A DNA stretch of 64,000 bases from Tetrahymena thermophila SB210 (lineage: Eukaryota > Ciliophora > Oligohymenophorea > Hymenostomatida > Tetrahymenidae), in contig NW_002476578.1 in the NCBI RefSeq assembly GCF_000189635.1, positions 310,001 through 374,000 of the forward strand, written 5' to 3'. Shown here one piece after another: positions 50,252 to 64,000 of this stretch; positions within the stretch are counted from its first letter, which is position 1; the number at the start of each line of letters is the position of its first letter. The translations under genes were made by a program, and so were the position numbers. The notes under the pieces were generated by a model, which worked only from the letters and a program-made list of their open reading frames with translations, did no database searches and was not told where the DNA came from.

Positions 50252-51916
50252 ATGGAATAAATTAATCAAGAAATTGAAATAGAATCTGTCCAAAATTAGT
50301 TGGGAAGTTTTTTATAAAGATACTTGACTATAACTACTTTAAAAGAATAGCTTTAAATTCCCTATCAGTCCTCTTATAGTACCTAATTTCCTTCAAGCTC
50401 ACATTAAATTGATTCAGATTTAGATGAAAATTCTTTGTAGGATCTAGAAATATTTAACTTTTAGTCAATCAAAACTTAAAACTATTTTATAAATTATATT
50501 AACCATATAGATAGCTCAAAGGTTTTAATAGAATTAAGTCACTAGCCTTACTCATATACGCTCTTTCAAACAGTATTTTAGTTGATTAATAATAACAAAT
50601 TTATTTAAAAGGTGCATTTGAAATTTCATTACCAAATGGAAACATAAGAAATAAGTTTATTGAATGATATTATGAGAAAGCCCGGTTTAATTGAATTTAA
50701 ATTAACTTTAGAAAACAATAAAATAGTGACAAAAATCTTCACTGTAATAAGCGAGATTTTGAAAGAAAGTGAAACACTAAAATCTTTTTCACTTGAAATA
50801 TTAAATTATCCAATAAAATCAAATGACACTGAAATCTTAAGTTAAGGGATAAGTGCAAATAAATCTCTTAAAGAAATAGAAATAGTAAGCTACTTTTTGA
50901 TCCACGAGTATAATCTTATAATAGACGCAATAAGTAATTTGGAATAGCTAGAAATTGTTAAACTAGATTTAACTTATTCAACTGATTATATCTCTGATTC
51001 AATTGAGCAAATAGGTTTGTAAATTGCTAGCAAATTAAAAAACTTAAAAGAAATTTATGTTTAGTTTAAGCATTTTAGAATCATAGATAATAATGCTATT
51101 GTAAAGCTTCTAGAGTGTATATACTCAAATCAATCCATAACAACTATCAGCATTTTATTCCCCTTTACTTCGTTAGACATAGAAGATTTCAATCCTTTTA
51201 ATTAAGTGGCAAAAAGAAAGTAGCCTATAAATTTACATTTAGATATTAGGATAGCCTCTAATTCTGCAATGGATTATTTACTTTAAATTTTTAGATTGAA
51301 TACCTTTAAAATATTAGATATAAAGAATTTCAAAAATATTCATGCAAGACTTAGCAGATTATTGAACTCATAAATCATGTATGATGAATAAATAGAGCAA
51401 CTCAATTTGTAGTGTTCATATAATGATCTAATCCAGATTGATGAGGGTCTCTCATTTAACAATTAATTACACAGTGTTTCTTTAATAATAAAGTTTGACA
51501 TCATTGATTTTGTTAAACTTAAAGAAATAGGAAATTTTTTGTAAAAGATACCAAAACTAAGCTATTTAAACTTAGTGTTTAGTGATTGCAAATACGATGT
51601 AAAGCATCTAACAAACTTGATAGTGAATAAACTGTAGAGCAAATCAAATATGGTTTATATGAGATTAACACTCTTTAAATATTCTTCAAAGTAAGACTAA
51701 CTTATTCAATTTTTCGAAGATAATTTGAATTCTAGAGTAATCTTAGACGTTAACCCTCATAATTATACTATTCAAGATCCATATCTTCATATAATAAACA
51801 TAACTGCAAGAGAATAGCTTGTTATAATTTCTAAAATATTTTATTTCAATAAAAATATTGCTCCTCTACTCCACTATAATCCTTAATTTATCTTCTCTGA
51901 TTTATATTTAGATTGA
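50252..51916 (+). CDS. LRR-like protein
   Basis: Single exon, 554 aa, TGA stop. Irregular leucine-rich units of about 25-30 residues run through the middle: LKSFSLEILNYPIKSND, LKEIEIVSYF, LEQLEIVKLDLTY, LKNLKEIYVQFKHF, FKILDIKNFKNI, LSYLNLVFSDCKYD. They resemble the ribonuclease-inhibitor-type LRR proteins that are very abundant in ciliates. The N-terminus (about 1-75) is Gln/Ser-rich and the end is less regular (NYTIQDPYLHIINI). No signal peptide or TM is seen, so it is probably cytosolic. Likely a protein-binding solenoid; the partner is unknown. The start at 50252 follows an AAAA context and precedes the first frame-open segment. Confidence 0.7.
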
Positions 51917-52483
51917 AGTAATCAGTCAATAAAATATTATTTCATTTAAATGTTAAGCGTTTGAAATAAAATACAATAAACTTTATTGTTCTTTTTAATA
52001 TTTGATAATTTTACCAACTATAAATATTGTAAAAAGTGATGTAAATTTCAATTGTTTATTCTATTTCTTGTTAATCTAAAATAATTTATCTAAATAAATG
52101 ATTTTAATTTAAAAATAAAAATTAATATTTATAAATTTTTTAAACATTTATATTTATTTTATGATAATTATTTTTTTAAATTAAAGAAGATAATAATGAG
52201 AATTATAAAGCATCCAAATAAAATGAATGTAATTTCTAGAAAATAGAATAAAATTTTTAGCTATTTCAACTTATTTTAATTATAAAAGAAGACAGAATTT
52301 AATCATTTTTAAACAAATGTCTTAATTTAATTCTTTGATTAACAAATATTAATCCCAAAACAAACAAACAAATAACTAACTAAAGATTATTAAAGTTTAC
52401 ATAACAGAAATTTTATTTATAATAACATTTTTTAAAAAGGTAAACAAGCAAACCAAGCATAGGATAGTAATAATTACAGACTT
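51917..52483. other. intergenic upstream of selenoprotein T
   Basis: 567 bases, AT-rich, between two plus-strand genes. It must hold the LRR gene's 3' end and the SelT promoter. Nothing specific seen. Confidence 0.5.
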
Positions 52484-53254
52484 ATGAGCAAATAGCAAGT
52501 CGAGAAGATTGTATTTACAATCTTCCTCGTTTTAGCTGCTCTTGATATTGCATTTACTCAAGTCAATAAACAAAATCCTTAGGTTCAAAATTTAGATAAT
52601 GACCAATTCAGGAACACAAACTAAGATGATAAGTATTATAGTTCTTCTGAAAATAGTAATAAAAGAAGCGATTATTAAGAAGATATCGATTCGAATTATC
52701 AAAATAAGGATGAAGATATAGACACAACTCACCATCAAACTTATGAAAACAATAAAGAGAGAATAAGAAATAAAAGAAAGAGTAATAATAGTACAGGTGG
52801 CAGCTATTAAAAAAGAGGAGGTTAAAAGTACGTTTTAGTATAATATTGTATTGGGTGATCATACAAAGGCAATTTTATGCAGTTAAAACAAGCCATAGAA
52901 TCCAGCATACCTAATGTTTAAGTTGAGGGTACTGAATACCCTATTACAGCTTAAAAGCAGTTAATTTGCAATATAATTACTGCAATTCAATATGGAGGTA
53001 TTGCATTTATGTTCTTTGGAGATACTTTGTTTTAAATGCTTAAAATTGCCCCCCCTCAATGGTATTACTCATTAAAGGAAAATAAATGGACAACCATTAT
53101 ATTCCTTTTCATGGTGGGAAACATGGTTATATCCTAAATCTCACAAAGCGGAGCTTTTGAAGTTTTTTGCAATGATAAGTTAATTTTTTCTAAGATTCAG
53201 TCAAATAGAATGCCTAGCTTAGATGAAATAATAGACCCTATATCAAATATGTGA
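52484..53254 (+). CDS. SELENOT: selenoprotein T (UGA at 52856-52858 read as selenocysteine)
   Basis: One exon, 256 aa when the in-frame TGA at codon 125 is read as Sec; the true stop is TGA 53252-53254. SelT is an ER thioredoxin-like oxidoreductase. The redox motif is YCIGU: C122-x-x-U125. After it the protein follows SelT closely: SYKGNF, IPNVQVEGTEYP, two membrane-prone segments (about 164-182 and 198-220), and the strongly conserved end SGAFEV...NDKLIFSKIQSNRMPSLDEI. The N-terminus carries a signal peptide (about 8-25, VFTIFLVLAALDIAF) and then about 80 polar, acidic residues not found in short animal SelT (about 195 aa). Homology continues unbroken past the TGA, so termination there would remove the whole fold. 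A candidate SECIS lies about 86 bases past the stop. Confidence 0.9.
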
Positions 53255-53327
53255 AAATTATGAAAGAAATTTTTCTTATATTTGAATGTTTTTAAATTAA
53301 TCAAAATGCTAATAAATATTTAGTTTA

Positions 53328-53390
53328 TAATTAAGTTTAATGACGTTGATTGACAAAACTCGAGAGAGAGTCTCTCAACTGAATATATAA
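53328..53390 (+). promoter_or_regulatory. candidate SECIS element for selenoprotein T
   Basis: It sits in the 3' flank about 86 bases after the stop. The core ATGA is at 53340-53343. After 11 bases comes AAAA (53355-53358) in the apical loop, and TGA is at 53380-53382 opposite the first quartet. GTTGA (53345-53349) pairs with TCAAC (53375-53379), a 2x2 internal loop follows, then GAC (53352-53354) with GTC (53370-53372). CTC (53359-53361) may pair with GAG (53366-53368) as an extra mini-stem, as in form II SECIS. The ATGA-to-AA spacing of 11 nt fits the usual range. Alternative pairing of the GAGA tract is possible. Confidence 0.65.
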
Positions 53391-54760
53391 TAGAGATCAT
53401 ATTAACATTTACCATTGATGTTAAAATGTTCCTCTACTGTTTCTTATTGTAAACTTCATGTTAATAGGCATATTCATTAATTGATATTCAATTTCTAAAT
53501 AATCAAAATATTTTATTTAAATTAAAATTAATGTTGTTATATTAATAATCTAATTTTGTGACACATTTTTTAATTTTTAGAAAATAAAAAAACCAAAATA
53601 TTTTTATTAAAATGAAAAATTGTTTAATGCTTAGTAAATAAAATAAAATTTTTTTATTAATATGAAAGAGCTCACAATTAATATTGCATACTGTTATAAC
53701 TTTTAAGCATAGCTTTTACATTTTGTTGAAATTGTATTTACCTTATTTAGTATTAAATGATTTGGAATATAAAATATACTTAATTAATTAATATTTCATT
53801 TTTAAAAATGAAGTCATTATTTTAACTTTTTTAATGAATGAATTAATATTACAATAATTTAAAAAATATAAAATGTAAACTTGATACATAATTTCCAGTA
53901 TTTTTAAGATCACTTTAATTTTATCACAAAAATAAATGATTTCAATAAATAATTATTCTTATTATTTCAATCTTGAAAATGAATAGAATTTTATATTATA
54001 TAAGATTTAATTAAGCAAATAAAGTTTTCTATAAAAATGTCTAAAATATTTTTCTGAAAGCTTAATATTTTATTTATAATTATGTTTTTATCAAAAATTT
54101 TAACTATTAAAGTTTACATTAAATGCAAAATAATATAATTAATAAATTTTAATAAAAAAATTTATAAAATTTTACACAAATATTCAAATTTACTAAAATG
54201 AAATGATTTTACAATTAATTATTTATTTACTTATTTTGTGATAAAATTGCATACTTTTTTTGGTTTAAAAATCAATCACGTTTGCTACAATTTTTTCTTT
54301 AATAGTATATAATAATCAAACTTATAGTTAAAATTTCTATTAAATTATTTAATGAAAAAATTAATATTTTTAAAAAATCTATTAATGCATAAAATACTCT
54401 ATTTCAAAGTAAAAAATCTATTTATGATGAGTAAAATTTTGTTATTTTTTGATGAATCCAGCGTATTTTTTGAAAACTTTATATTAGTAATTTATAATCA
54501 TCTAAGAAGTTTTGATAATCATCAAAATTTTTAATTACTAAGTAAAAAGAATTTAGCATTACATATAAAGCGGTATAAAATATTACAAAACCAATAATTT
54601 TATAAAGGAAGGAGACATACCATAAGCATTTATAAAATATTAAATAAGTTGAATGAATACGATAATAGCAGAAAACCCAAGAAATTTGATCAATTAGAAT
54701 AAAAAGCAGCCATCTATTGCAAACGGTAATGCCGTAAATGAAGCTAACACAAAAAATAAA
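53391..54760. other. intergenic between SelT and the kinase gene
   Basis: About 1.4 kb, very AT-rich. A frame open in ciliate code runs from 54352 into the kinase, so the kinase N-terminus could lie further upstream. Nothing else recognised. Confidence 0.45.
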
Positions 54761-57371
<2,611 letters not shown>

Positions 57372-57458
57372 AAATCTTGTGATTTAGCAAATAAAAATTA
57401 ATATAGCAGAATATTTTATTGAACATAAAGAATACTACTTTCATCACTCTATATAAAG

Positions 57459-57947
57459 ATGTTCAACAAAAATAAAATAACATAAGGCTACTCTAAAAAA
57501 AATGCACCTTTTTAAATAAAAATAATCCAAAAAAAAAACTTAAATTGTAAATCATCATCTCCAATGTAAAAAAAACCTATTAAAACTAGATCGAATATTT
57601 TTAAAAAATGTATAAAATATAATTTCAATTCTAATTAAGTAAATAAAGTTAGTAAATAAATAACTAGAGCTTAAATGCTTTTTCATTAAATGTAAGCTAC
57701 CATTATTTATTATTTAAATAAGTAAAATTATATGATTTAAAATATATTAAGAAAAAGTATGCCAAAACTAGGTAAAAAAATAAATACTTTTAACTTTCAT
57801 TAATAAGAACCCCATTTGATGAAAAATATACCTATAACATATTATAAAATTTTCTTCTTGTAAAAATTTAACTTATATTTAGGCTAATAATTGATTTTTG
57901 TATTTAACTTTTTAATTCCCATAAAATAAAAAAAGTTTTATTTTTGA
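57459..57947 (+). CDS. uncertain small basic protein
   Basis: ATG 57459 to TGA 57945-57947, 162 aa, just 88 bases after the kinase stop. The first half is basic and Lys/Asn/Ser-rich (for example KKPIKTRSNIFKKC), the second half hydrophobic-aromatic. Intron-like ends occur inside (GTAAATAAAG...ACTAG near 57640). It may be a real small gene or an AT-rich open frame. No family recognised. Confidence 0.3.
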
Positions 57948-59014
57948 AGTTTTTGAATTGTTTTTAATAATGTACTTATTTATTTATTTTAAACATATTT
58001 ATAATCGAATTTATTTTTTTAAAATTATGTTTTTTAATATTTTTGGGATTTAACTAATGAGGGTTGATACTAATCTAATTTTATAATTGTTTTGTTATTA
58101 TGGTTTTTTTTTAGAAGAAATGCTAATATAAAAAGATAAACAATTATTTTTTATTCCTTCTAAAATTATATTAATAATCAATTAAAGAAAACTAAATCTC
58201 AAGAAAATAAAAAAAAGAAATCGATATTAAGGAAATCATAATTTTTAAATGCAGTTTAAGTTTCTATAATTTGAAAAAATTTACAAAAATTAAAAATTAT
58301 TAAAGCAGATTGAGTTTATTAATAAGTTATTTAATTACTTTTTAGAATGACAAACTTATTTTTTAAATAAATATTTTTGAAGAAATTAAAACTGATTTTA
58401 AAAAACAAATTATAAATTTTGAAATATATTACTGGAAGTAGAATTTTTAATTGACTTACGATAAAAATTAAAGAAAATTTGAGATTAATTTTTGTATAAA
58501 TTTACTGATTATAAATAAATATAAAACAGATATAAAAAAGTGTTAACTTAAATATAAAATAATCTAAATAGTCTTAATTTTGGTATGTTTTTAAGGTCTC
58601 AGCTCTTATTAAATCTACATATTTTTCATATTCTTTCTAATTAAGGTCATAGTTTACTTGAATGATAGCTTTTTAAGAAAATGCTTAAAATAAATATGAT
58701 AAAAAGTAAGAAAATAAATAATCAAAATTTAAGAAAAAGAAGAGTAAATATTAACGATTTAAAACATTTTTGAATAGAAATCGAAAAAAGTTAATGAACC
58801 AAAAAAAAAAAAGAATTTATTTAAATAAATCAAATTAAATAAAAATGAATAAGAATTAATAAAGGAAATGTAAATGAAAGAACAAAAAATGGAAAGGAAA
58901 TATTAAATGAATGGTAAAGAATGAAGTAAAAAGAATAAAGAAAATGGCAATTGAAAGAAAGAAAATAAATAAATAAAGCTTTAATAAAAGAGAAATTGCT
59001 TAAAAGTATGGAAA
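57948..59014. other. intergenic between convergent genes
   Basis: About 1.1 kb of very AT-rich DNA; nothing recognised. Confidence 0.5.
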
Positions 59015-59692
59015 TCACATACTAAGCAAGTGGAAAAAGAAGAGCATTTAAATGAGGTTACAGTGACATTTATCATCGTTTTCATCATACATATTATTAT
59101 TATATTTTTTCCAATTTTCAACTTCATATACTGTGAGATCCTCATTGAATGAAATCTTCTGCTTCTTCTTCTGGTGATCTATTGGGTTACCAAACTTATC
59201 TACTCTTTGATTTGTCTCATTTGCTTCTACATTGTATGCTGCTCCTTCTTTCAAGAGTATGCTCTATAATTTTCTGGGCTCTTCCTGGAATTTTACATTA
59301 AGTTACACATCGTCGTCATTCTGAATCTACTGGCTTATACGGAAACTACCTCTTTTACCTTTTGTATCATTTTTACCTTTTTTTTAAAAGAATTTTTTCT
59401 GTTCTTATGTTGCGTGCTAACTTATTGGCGTGAGATTGTGTTCATCTGTAGTAGGCACTTATAATAAATTATTGCCATTAACGGGCTTTTTGGGTGATAG
59501 AGATGCTTACTTTTAAAAGCTTTCCATTTCAGACTGGACCGAATTGCCACTTGAGCTTGTTGCTTTAAGCATTTTATTTTAAAGTATCTAATTATTATTG
59601 TATTAGCTATATTTTTGGCGTAACGCATCCTCTGCATTTTTAATGCTATTAGTGTTACTGTTATTAGTGGGCGAAACTTTAATCTTTCTCAT
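59015..59692 (-). CDS. small protein with possible PP1-docking motif
   Basis: Single exon, 225 aa, minus strand, start 59692. The first 150 residues are polar, Gln/Ser/Asn-rich and probably disordered, with a basic KGKRGSFRIS patch that looks like a phosphorylation site. Conserved-looking segments follow: YNVEANETNQRVDKFGNPI and KKQKISFNEDLTVYEVENWK. The KISF inside basic context resembles an RVxF docking motif for protein phosphatase 1; this is inference. The sequence then reads CHCNLI and TAA. In ciliate code that TAA is Gln and the frame runs on for 11 more residues to TGA (59015-59017). No signal peptide or TM in the main part. Family not recognised. Confidence 0.7.
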
Positions 59693-61187
59693 AGTATGCT
59701 AGTATACCTAAATCGAGATATTAAATGTTTTATTTTAATTTTTAGATGAAAATAGCAGCGATTTGCTTTAAATATGGATAAGTTTCTTTATTTTTTGTTG
59801 GAGTAAACCTTTTTTTTAAATTAATACAATCGTTTAATTGAAAGGTTTTTTTTTTATTAATAATGTTTATGAGACAAAGCATTTCTTTCAAGAAAAAGTT
59901 ATAATTCATTCAATGAATTAATAAATCTTTGATGAAATAAATAAATCAAATAATACAAAGTAAGTTCTTTCTTCATTTATTTTATTAACCATAAATTGAA
60001 TTATCTAACAAGAAAAAAAAAAAAAATTATCAAGCAATATTAATATTTTTTTTCGAATAGACTAATTTTATGCACTGCTTTTTTTATTTGATAATTTTAT
60101 AAATTTGAATGGAAATTGATATTTATAAAGTAAAAAAAATACTTAAGTATATTCTTTAAGCAAAGTTAAATTCAAGCAAATATTTGTTATTTTTCAAATC
60201 AACCAGGTGTTAAATAATTATACTTTATTTGGAAAATTTGTTATTCAGCATCTGTTTATTCAGTTTCATTTTAATTTTTGTTCAAGTGCAAGCTTCTTTT
60301 TTTGGCTATTAAAACATTCTAAATTATTTTTACATACAAAACTTTATAAATGTGTCAATTTATGAATTAGTCAAAAATTCACAGAATTATCTATTTGATA
60401 ATTTATATTCTATAAATTATCACAAATCAAATCAGATAATTATTTGAAATACCCTTTATTATTCATTCATCAACGCAATTACTTTTTTTACCAAGAAATA
60501 AAAAAAATCAAAAATATACAAAAATGTAAAAGGAAAGGTACCTGAGAATTATAAATTTTAATAAATAACATTTTTTCTAATGAAAAAGGATTAACTTTAT
60601 TTATTTTTATTTGAAAGAAACAAATAAATATTTTTCTAAAAGAAGTAGCACTAATCTAGTAGAATGCTAAATATAGATGTAATTCAATATTCATGTGAAA
60701 TATAATCACTTAATTACATTCGAGAGAATAATTAACCCAAATTAAATAAATTAATGTTTCCAATAGCAGAAAAAAAATAATAAGTAATATTAAATAATTA
60801 ATGAATGAGCTAATTAAAGTGCAAACAGACAAGGCAATTATTAATTTAGATACATTACATTACTTTTTTTCAAAGAAAATCAATATAAATAATTTAAAAA
60901 TTTATGATAGATAACAAGAATCTTTATAATCAAAAATACTTACATGAATTAATTTAATTAAAAATGATCAATCTCATAAGAAATTCTCAAGATAAAGTTA
61001 CACATCAATAATAAATGAATAAATATATGATCAACTACCAAAAATAATAAATATAAATTAGATTACTATTTATTTTTACAACTATAACTGTAAATGTTTC
61101 TTAAACAAATTATTAAATATATGATGTTATCTTTTCATTAGTATTATTATAATTATTTTTTATGTAAGGCTAGATAGATATATTGAT
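59693..61187. other. intergenic
   Basis: About 1.5 kb between two minus-strand genes, very AT-rich. It should hold the promoter of the gene at 59692. No RNA gene or repeat seen. Confidence 0.5.
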
Positions 61188-62601
61188 TCAAAATCTACTT
61201 ACAATTTATCCATTACTCATCTTAGTAATACCTTAAAAGGCTCTTTAAAAATACTGAGAGCGCAAGTTGCTAATGTGATTTTACATGGATTCCTTATCTT
61301 GTCCATTACCTGCATTAGCAATTTGTTGTTAGTTGCTTATTTGCTCTTTCATTATACTTGCTTCTAAGTTTTTCTTAACAATTTCATAAGCAACACTTTT
61401 AACAATGTTAGCAAAAGTGAGATGTATTGCGCTGACATTTGTGAGGTCAAGTCCAAAGATGAACTTATGAGCATCAACATCTTTTTAGCTTGCAGCTAAT
61501 TGCTTAACATTTTCTTCATTAAGGGTTAAAAAGAGAGCGTTATAGTGGCTGTGAGTGTAGAAGTTGGTTTTAACGGAGGATTTGCAAGTATCGCGAGAGT
61601 GCTACTTTATTTTTCCAGCAACTGATTTAAGACTTGAAGATAATTCCGGACTAATATTGTAAGTCTATCTTAAGTTGGCCTCATCTTTGAAGATCTGAAT
61701 GATTTTATACATCAGAAGACGAGTTAAGTTGTGGAATTTAGTGCTTAACTATGAATTCTGCTCAATAGTCTGTTAAATCTTTTGTTCTCTCTTCTTGTTT
61801 CTCCTAGCATTCATAAATGTGTCTTAAACACTACTTCTATTCTAGCTACCACTAGACTAGTCAAGGACAGCATTTTTATTAGCCATGCTACATTTGGCTT
61901 AGATACAATTTTCATATTTAGTATCATTTTAGGGTTTCAAAACGGGGCTGCTGCTCTGTTTTTCTGATTACAATTGTTCCAGAGGAGCAATATCAAGTTT
62001 TCCACTCCGTTTCTTTACTTTAACAGGCTCGTAGTTTTCGTTTTCATGTTAATTCTCTTCGTCTGTTCCTTCACTAGAAGATCCTTGGTTGTTCATATTC
62101 ATGATACCTTCTTCAATAATGGCATCTTCCTATTCCAAAAGTGAGGTATTTATTTGATTTAATGAAGAAGCTGCAAGAAGTTCTTGATCAAAAGCATCTC
62201 TCAATTCAGGTGATTGATGAGAAGATACATTTGAAGAAAGATTGGTTTACTCTTGCTTTTCAAGAAACTTTTTGCTGATTATCAAATCATAATTTTCATT
62301 TTATTTGAAATTAATATTCAAATTCAAAGTATCTAAATATTCATATATATTCTTTAATATATGATTAGTCTCTTTGTTTTTCTTTTCTTGTAATTCGGAA
62401 GGCCCTTCACCTGCTATTTAAATGATAATAATGAATTTAAAATTATTTTCTCTCAAATAGGTAAATTAATCATTCCTTCCTTCCTTTTTCAGCTAACTAC
62501 CTACCCTTCCCTTCCCAATAAAATACAAAATTGCTAATTAATTATAGCACCCCTCCGCCACCCTGTCCCTTCTAACTTAAAAAGAATTTAATTTAATCCA
62601 T
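61188..62601 (-). CDS. unrecognised conserved-looking protein, 440 aa
   Basis: Exons are 62601-62505 and 62413-61188; the 91-nt intron (GTAGGT...AAATAG) joins in frame. No family recognised. The N-terminal exon encodes a Gly-rich turn (KGQGGGGVLQ) and FYWEG; exon 2 continues GEGPSELQEKK and a helical stretch. The middle is acidic and Gln/Ser-rich. The C-terminal 210 residues look folded: NARRNKKREQKI, a helical LTRLLMYKIIQIFKDEA, then FYTHSHYNALFLTLNEE, KFIFGLDLTNVSAIHLTFAN and SVAYEIVKKNL. No signal peptide or TM. The basic stretch VKVKKRSGKL could be a nuclear localisation signal. A strong donor (GTAAGT) just before the TGA leaves open another 3' exon. Exon 1 is less certain than exon 2. 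Confidence 0.65.
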
Positions 62602-63149
62602 TTTATACCTTAACAAATTTTATACTACATCATATGGTTGCATCCAAATTGTAATATTTAAATTAAATTTAAATCTTTTGAAAGAGGATTCTATTTAGGA
62701 ATTTTCCTTTATTTTAAATGTAAAATTTTATCCCTTAAAAATGTGTGAATCTTTTGTATGAAATTGAGAACAAATTAAGGTTATTTATTTAAATAGAAAA
62801 TCATGTTTTTTAAATAAATTAATATGATTGATTATTTGTGTTGGATTTTTTTCCCCTTTAAGAAAATTCAAGAAACTTAAATTTTATTTGGCATTTATTT
62901 CTCCTTTTGAAGATTATTTTTTTTAGTTTTATTAAAATTTTATTTCTAAAAATTTATTTATTTAATAGTGGGCGCTATTTACTCTATGGATGCTTACACT
63001 TTTTAACCAGTGTTATAAATTTAATTAAAAATATTGAGATTTTAGAAAATTGTAGTATTCCAAAAAGCGAAAGATTTTATTTAAATCTCGAATTTTAAAT
63101 TTATCCTATTTAAAAATAAATCTCAGGGCAATAACATCACTCTTGTAAA

Positions 63150-63439
63150 AAGCAATTAATTTCTCTCCTCATTAGCCATAATAAATTAAACAAAGACCCA
63201 TTCATCAACAACAACAACATCCATCTTCTTCAAATTTCCACTAAGCAACTAAGCAAGTATTTAACCTTCAGCAACAACACGAAGCAGCTCATAGAAAATC
63301 TAAGACAAGACTTTTTTCAGCTGATAGAATTTCTTACAATTACTACTACTATAATTTAGCATAATCTGTAGCAGTTTATCACCAAAAAATAATTGAATTA
63401 AGAATGGTTTATGATTTCTAAAGATTATTTGATGAGTGA
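63150..63439 (+). CDS. uncertain coding fragment, Gln/His-rich
   Basis: In one plus-strand frame ending at TGA 63437-63439 the codons give a Gln-rich run (HQQQQHP) and then a less biased stretch KSKTRLFSADRISYN and LRMVYDFQRLFDE. No ATG is found nearby, so it would need an upstream exon. A second frame is also open here. A further plus frame at 63690-63755 ends in an acidic tail (GDDNEEDVDED, TGA) and could be another exon. Treat as tentative. Confidence 0.25.
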
Positions 63440-63501
63440 GAGATAAAGTAGAAAGAGTGAAAGGTTAAATGTAAGATTGTGAAGAATAAATTCAAATTAC
63501 A

Positions 63502-63604
63502 TAAGTAAGTAAGTAAGTAAGTAAATGAGTATAATTTTAAAAGATTAAAGTTTTGTTTATTTGTGGAGTGAGTGAGTAAGTAAGTTAGTTAGTTAGTGAG
63601 TTAA
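63502..63604. repeat. (TAAG)n and related tetranucleotide repeats
   Basis: Five perfect TAAG units occupy 63502-63521. A second tract, 63565-63604, mixes GAGT, TAAG and TTAG units. Probably one decayed microsatellite. Confidence 0.85.
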
Positions 63605-64000
63605 TTTGATGGAAGGATTGATGTTAGAATAAATAGAGATGTTTTTATTTACTTATTGCATTTTTGGTCTCTTAATTGCAATTTTAATTCCCAGTAGCAG
63701 CAAAGCAGCAAGGAGGTGAGGGTGATGATAATGAAGAAGATGTTGATGAGGATTGAGGTAGTTAGATGAAAGATGGTGTTGATGAACTTGTTGAGTTTTA
63801 AGTCTATTCTAAGATGAAGCTAGTACATTTCTTGCCTTCAGAAAGCTAATCGTAAAATTAATTAAATGTTGAAGAAGTAAATTGAGAATGTTATCCTTGT
63901 AAAATTTAATAACTTTAAGATTATGGGGCGTTTTTAATTTAATTTTTGAATATGCAATCAGCGATATCTTTTAAAATTAGCGGGTCAGTAATATTTTTTA

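Larger units (their letters stand above)
62602..64000. other. end of window: no firm gene, simple repeats
   Basis: Upstream of the gene above. It contains low-confidence coding pieces on the plus strand and simple-sequence tracts, listed separately. The last 200 bases are AT-rich and featureless. Confidence 0.5.

Noticed and set aside
59015-59062. C-terminal prenylation box CNLI
   Set aside because: It needs TAA as stop, which contradicts all neighbouring genes; kept only as a finding, not as annotation.

Overview
The window reads as genomic DNA of an oligohymenophorean ciliate, most likely Tetrahymena or a close relative. It is very A+T-rich. Long reading frames appear only when TAA and TAG are read as glutamine and TGA is the sole stop, and introns are short (53-304 nt), AT-rich and GT...AG. 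Under the standard code no frame exceeds about 110 codons. Under the ciliate code the exon sums of all ten spliced plus-strand genes and three spliced minus-strand genes close exactly in frame, which is strong internal support for the models.

Bases 1-32622, all on the plus strand, hold a tandem array of 13 members of one two-exon membrane-protein family that I cannot match to a named family. Two branches are present. Branch A (alpha copies at 718psi, 5497psi, 10324, 20633; beta copies at 2208, 7484, 18352psi) starts MDYIKKF or MNYIKQI. Branch B (13451, 15670, 23612psi, 25570, 28295, 30614) starts MS(D/E/Q)TK. Nine copies are intact and four are broken. All share TM1, a four-cysteine ectodomain (C-x9-C ... 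C-x10-C), a second hydrophobic segment, a phase-2 intron at the same place and a coiled, glutamine-rich tail. Two nested duplications are visible: 1-4729 with 4730-9560, and 9780-17700 with about 19860-27660.

From 33432 the DNA is ordinary single-copy genes. A ten-exon VPS15/PIK3R4 homologue (plus, 33432-38842) has lost the catalytic Asp of its kinase-like domain. Two large minus-strand type I membrane proteins follow: one ends in a C3HC4 RING (39366-43079); its neighbour (44263-48731) has the same signal peptide-ectodomain-TM-long tail layout without the RING. Next, on the plus strand, are an LRR-like protein (50252-51916), selenoprotein T with an in-frame UGA for selenocysteine and a candidate SECIS in its 3' flank (52484-53254), and a ULK/ATG1-type kinase (54761-57371). 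Two minus-strand genes close the window: a small protein with a possible PP1-binding motif (59015-59692) and an unrecognised 440-residue protein (61188-62601).

The array looks like a lineage-specific, recently expanded set of surface or endomembrane proteins with birth-and-death evolution. VPS15 and the ULK-like kinase belong to the endosome/autophagy machinery, SelT to ER redox control. I see no operon logic, as expected for a ciliate nucleus. No rRNA, tRNA, CRISPR or recognisable transposon was found.
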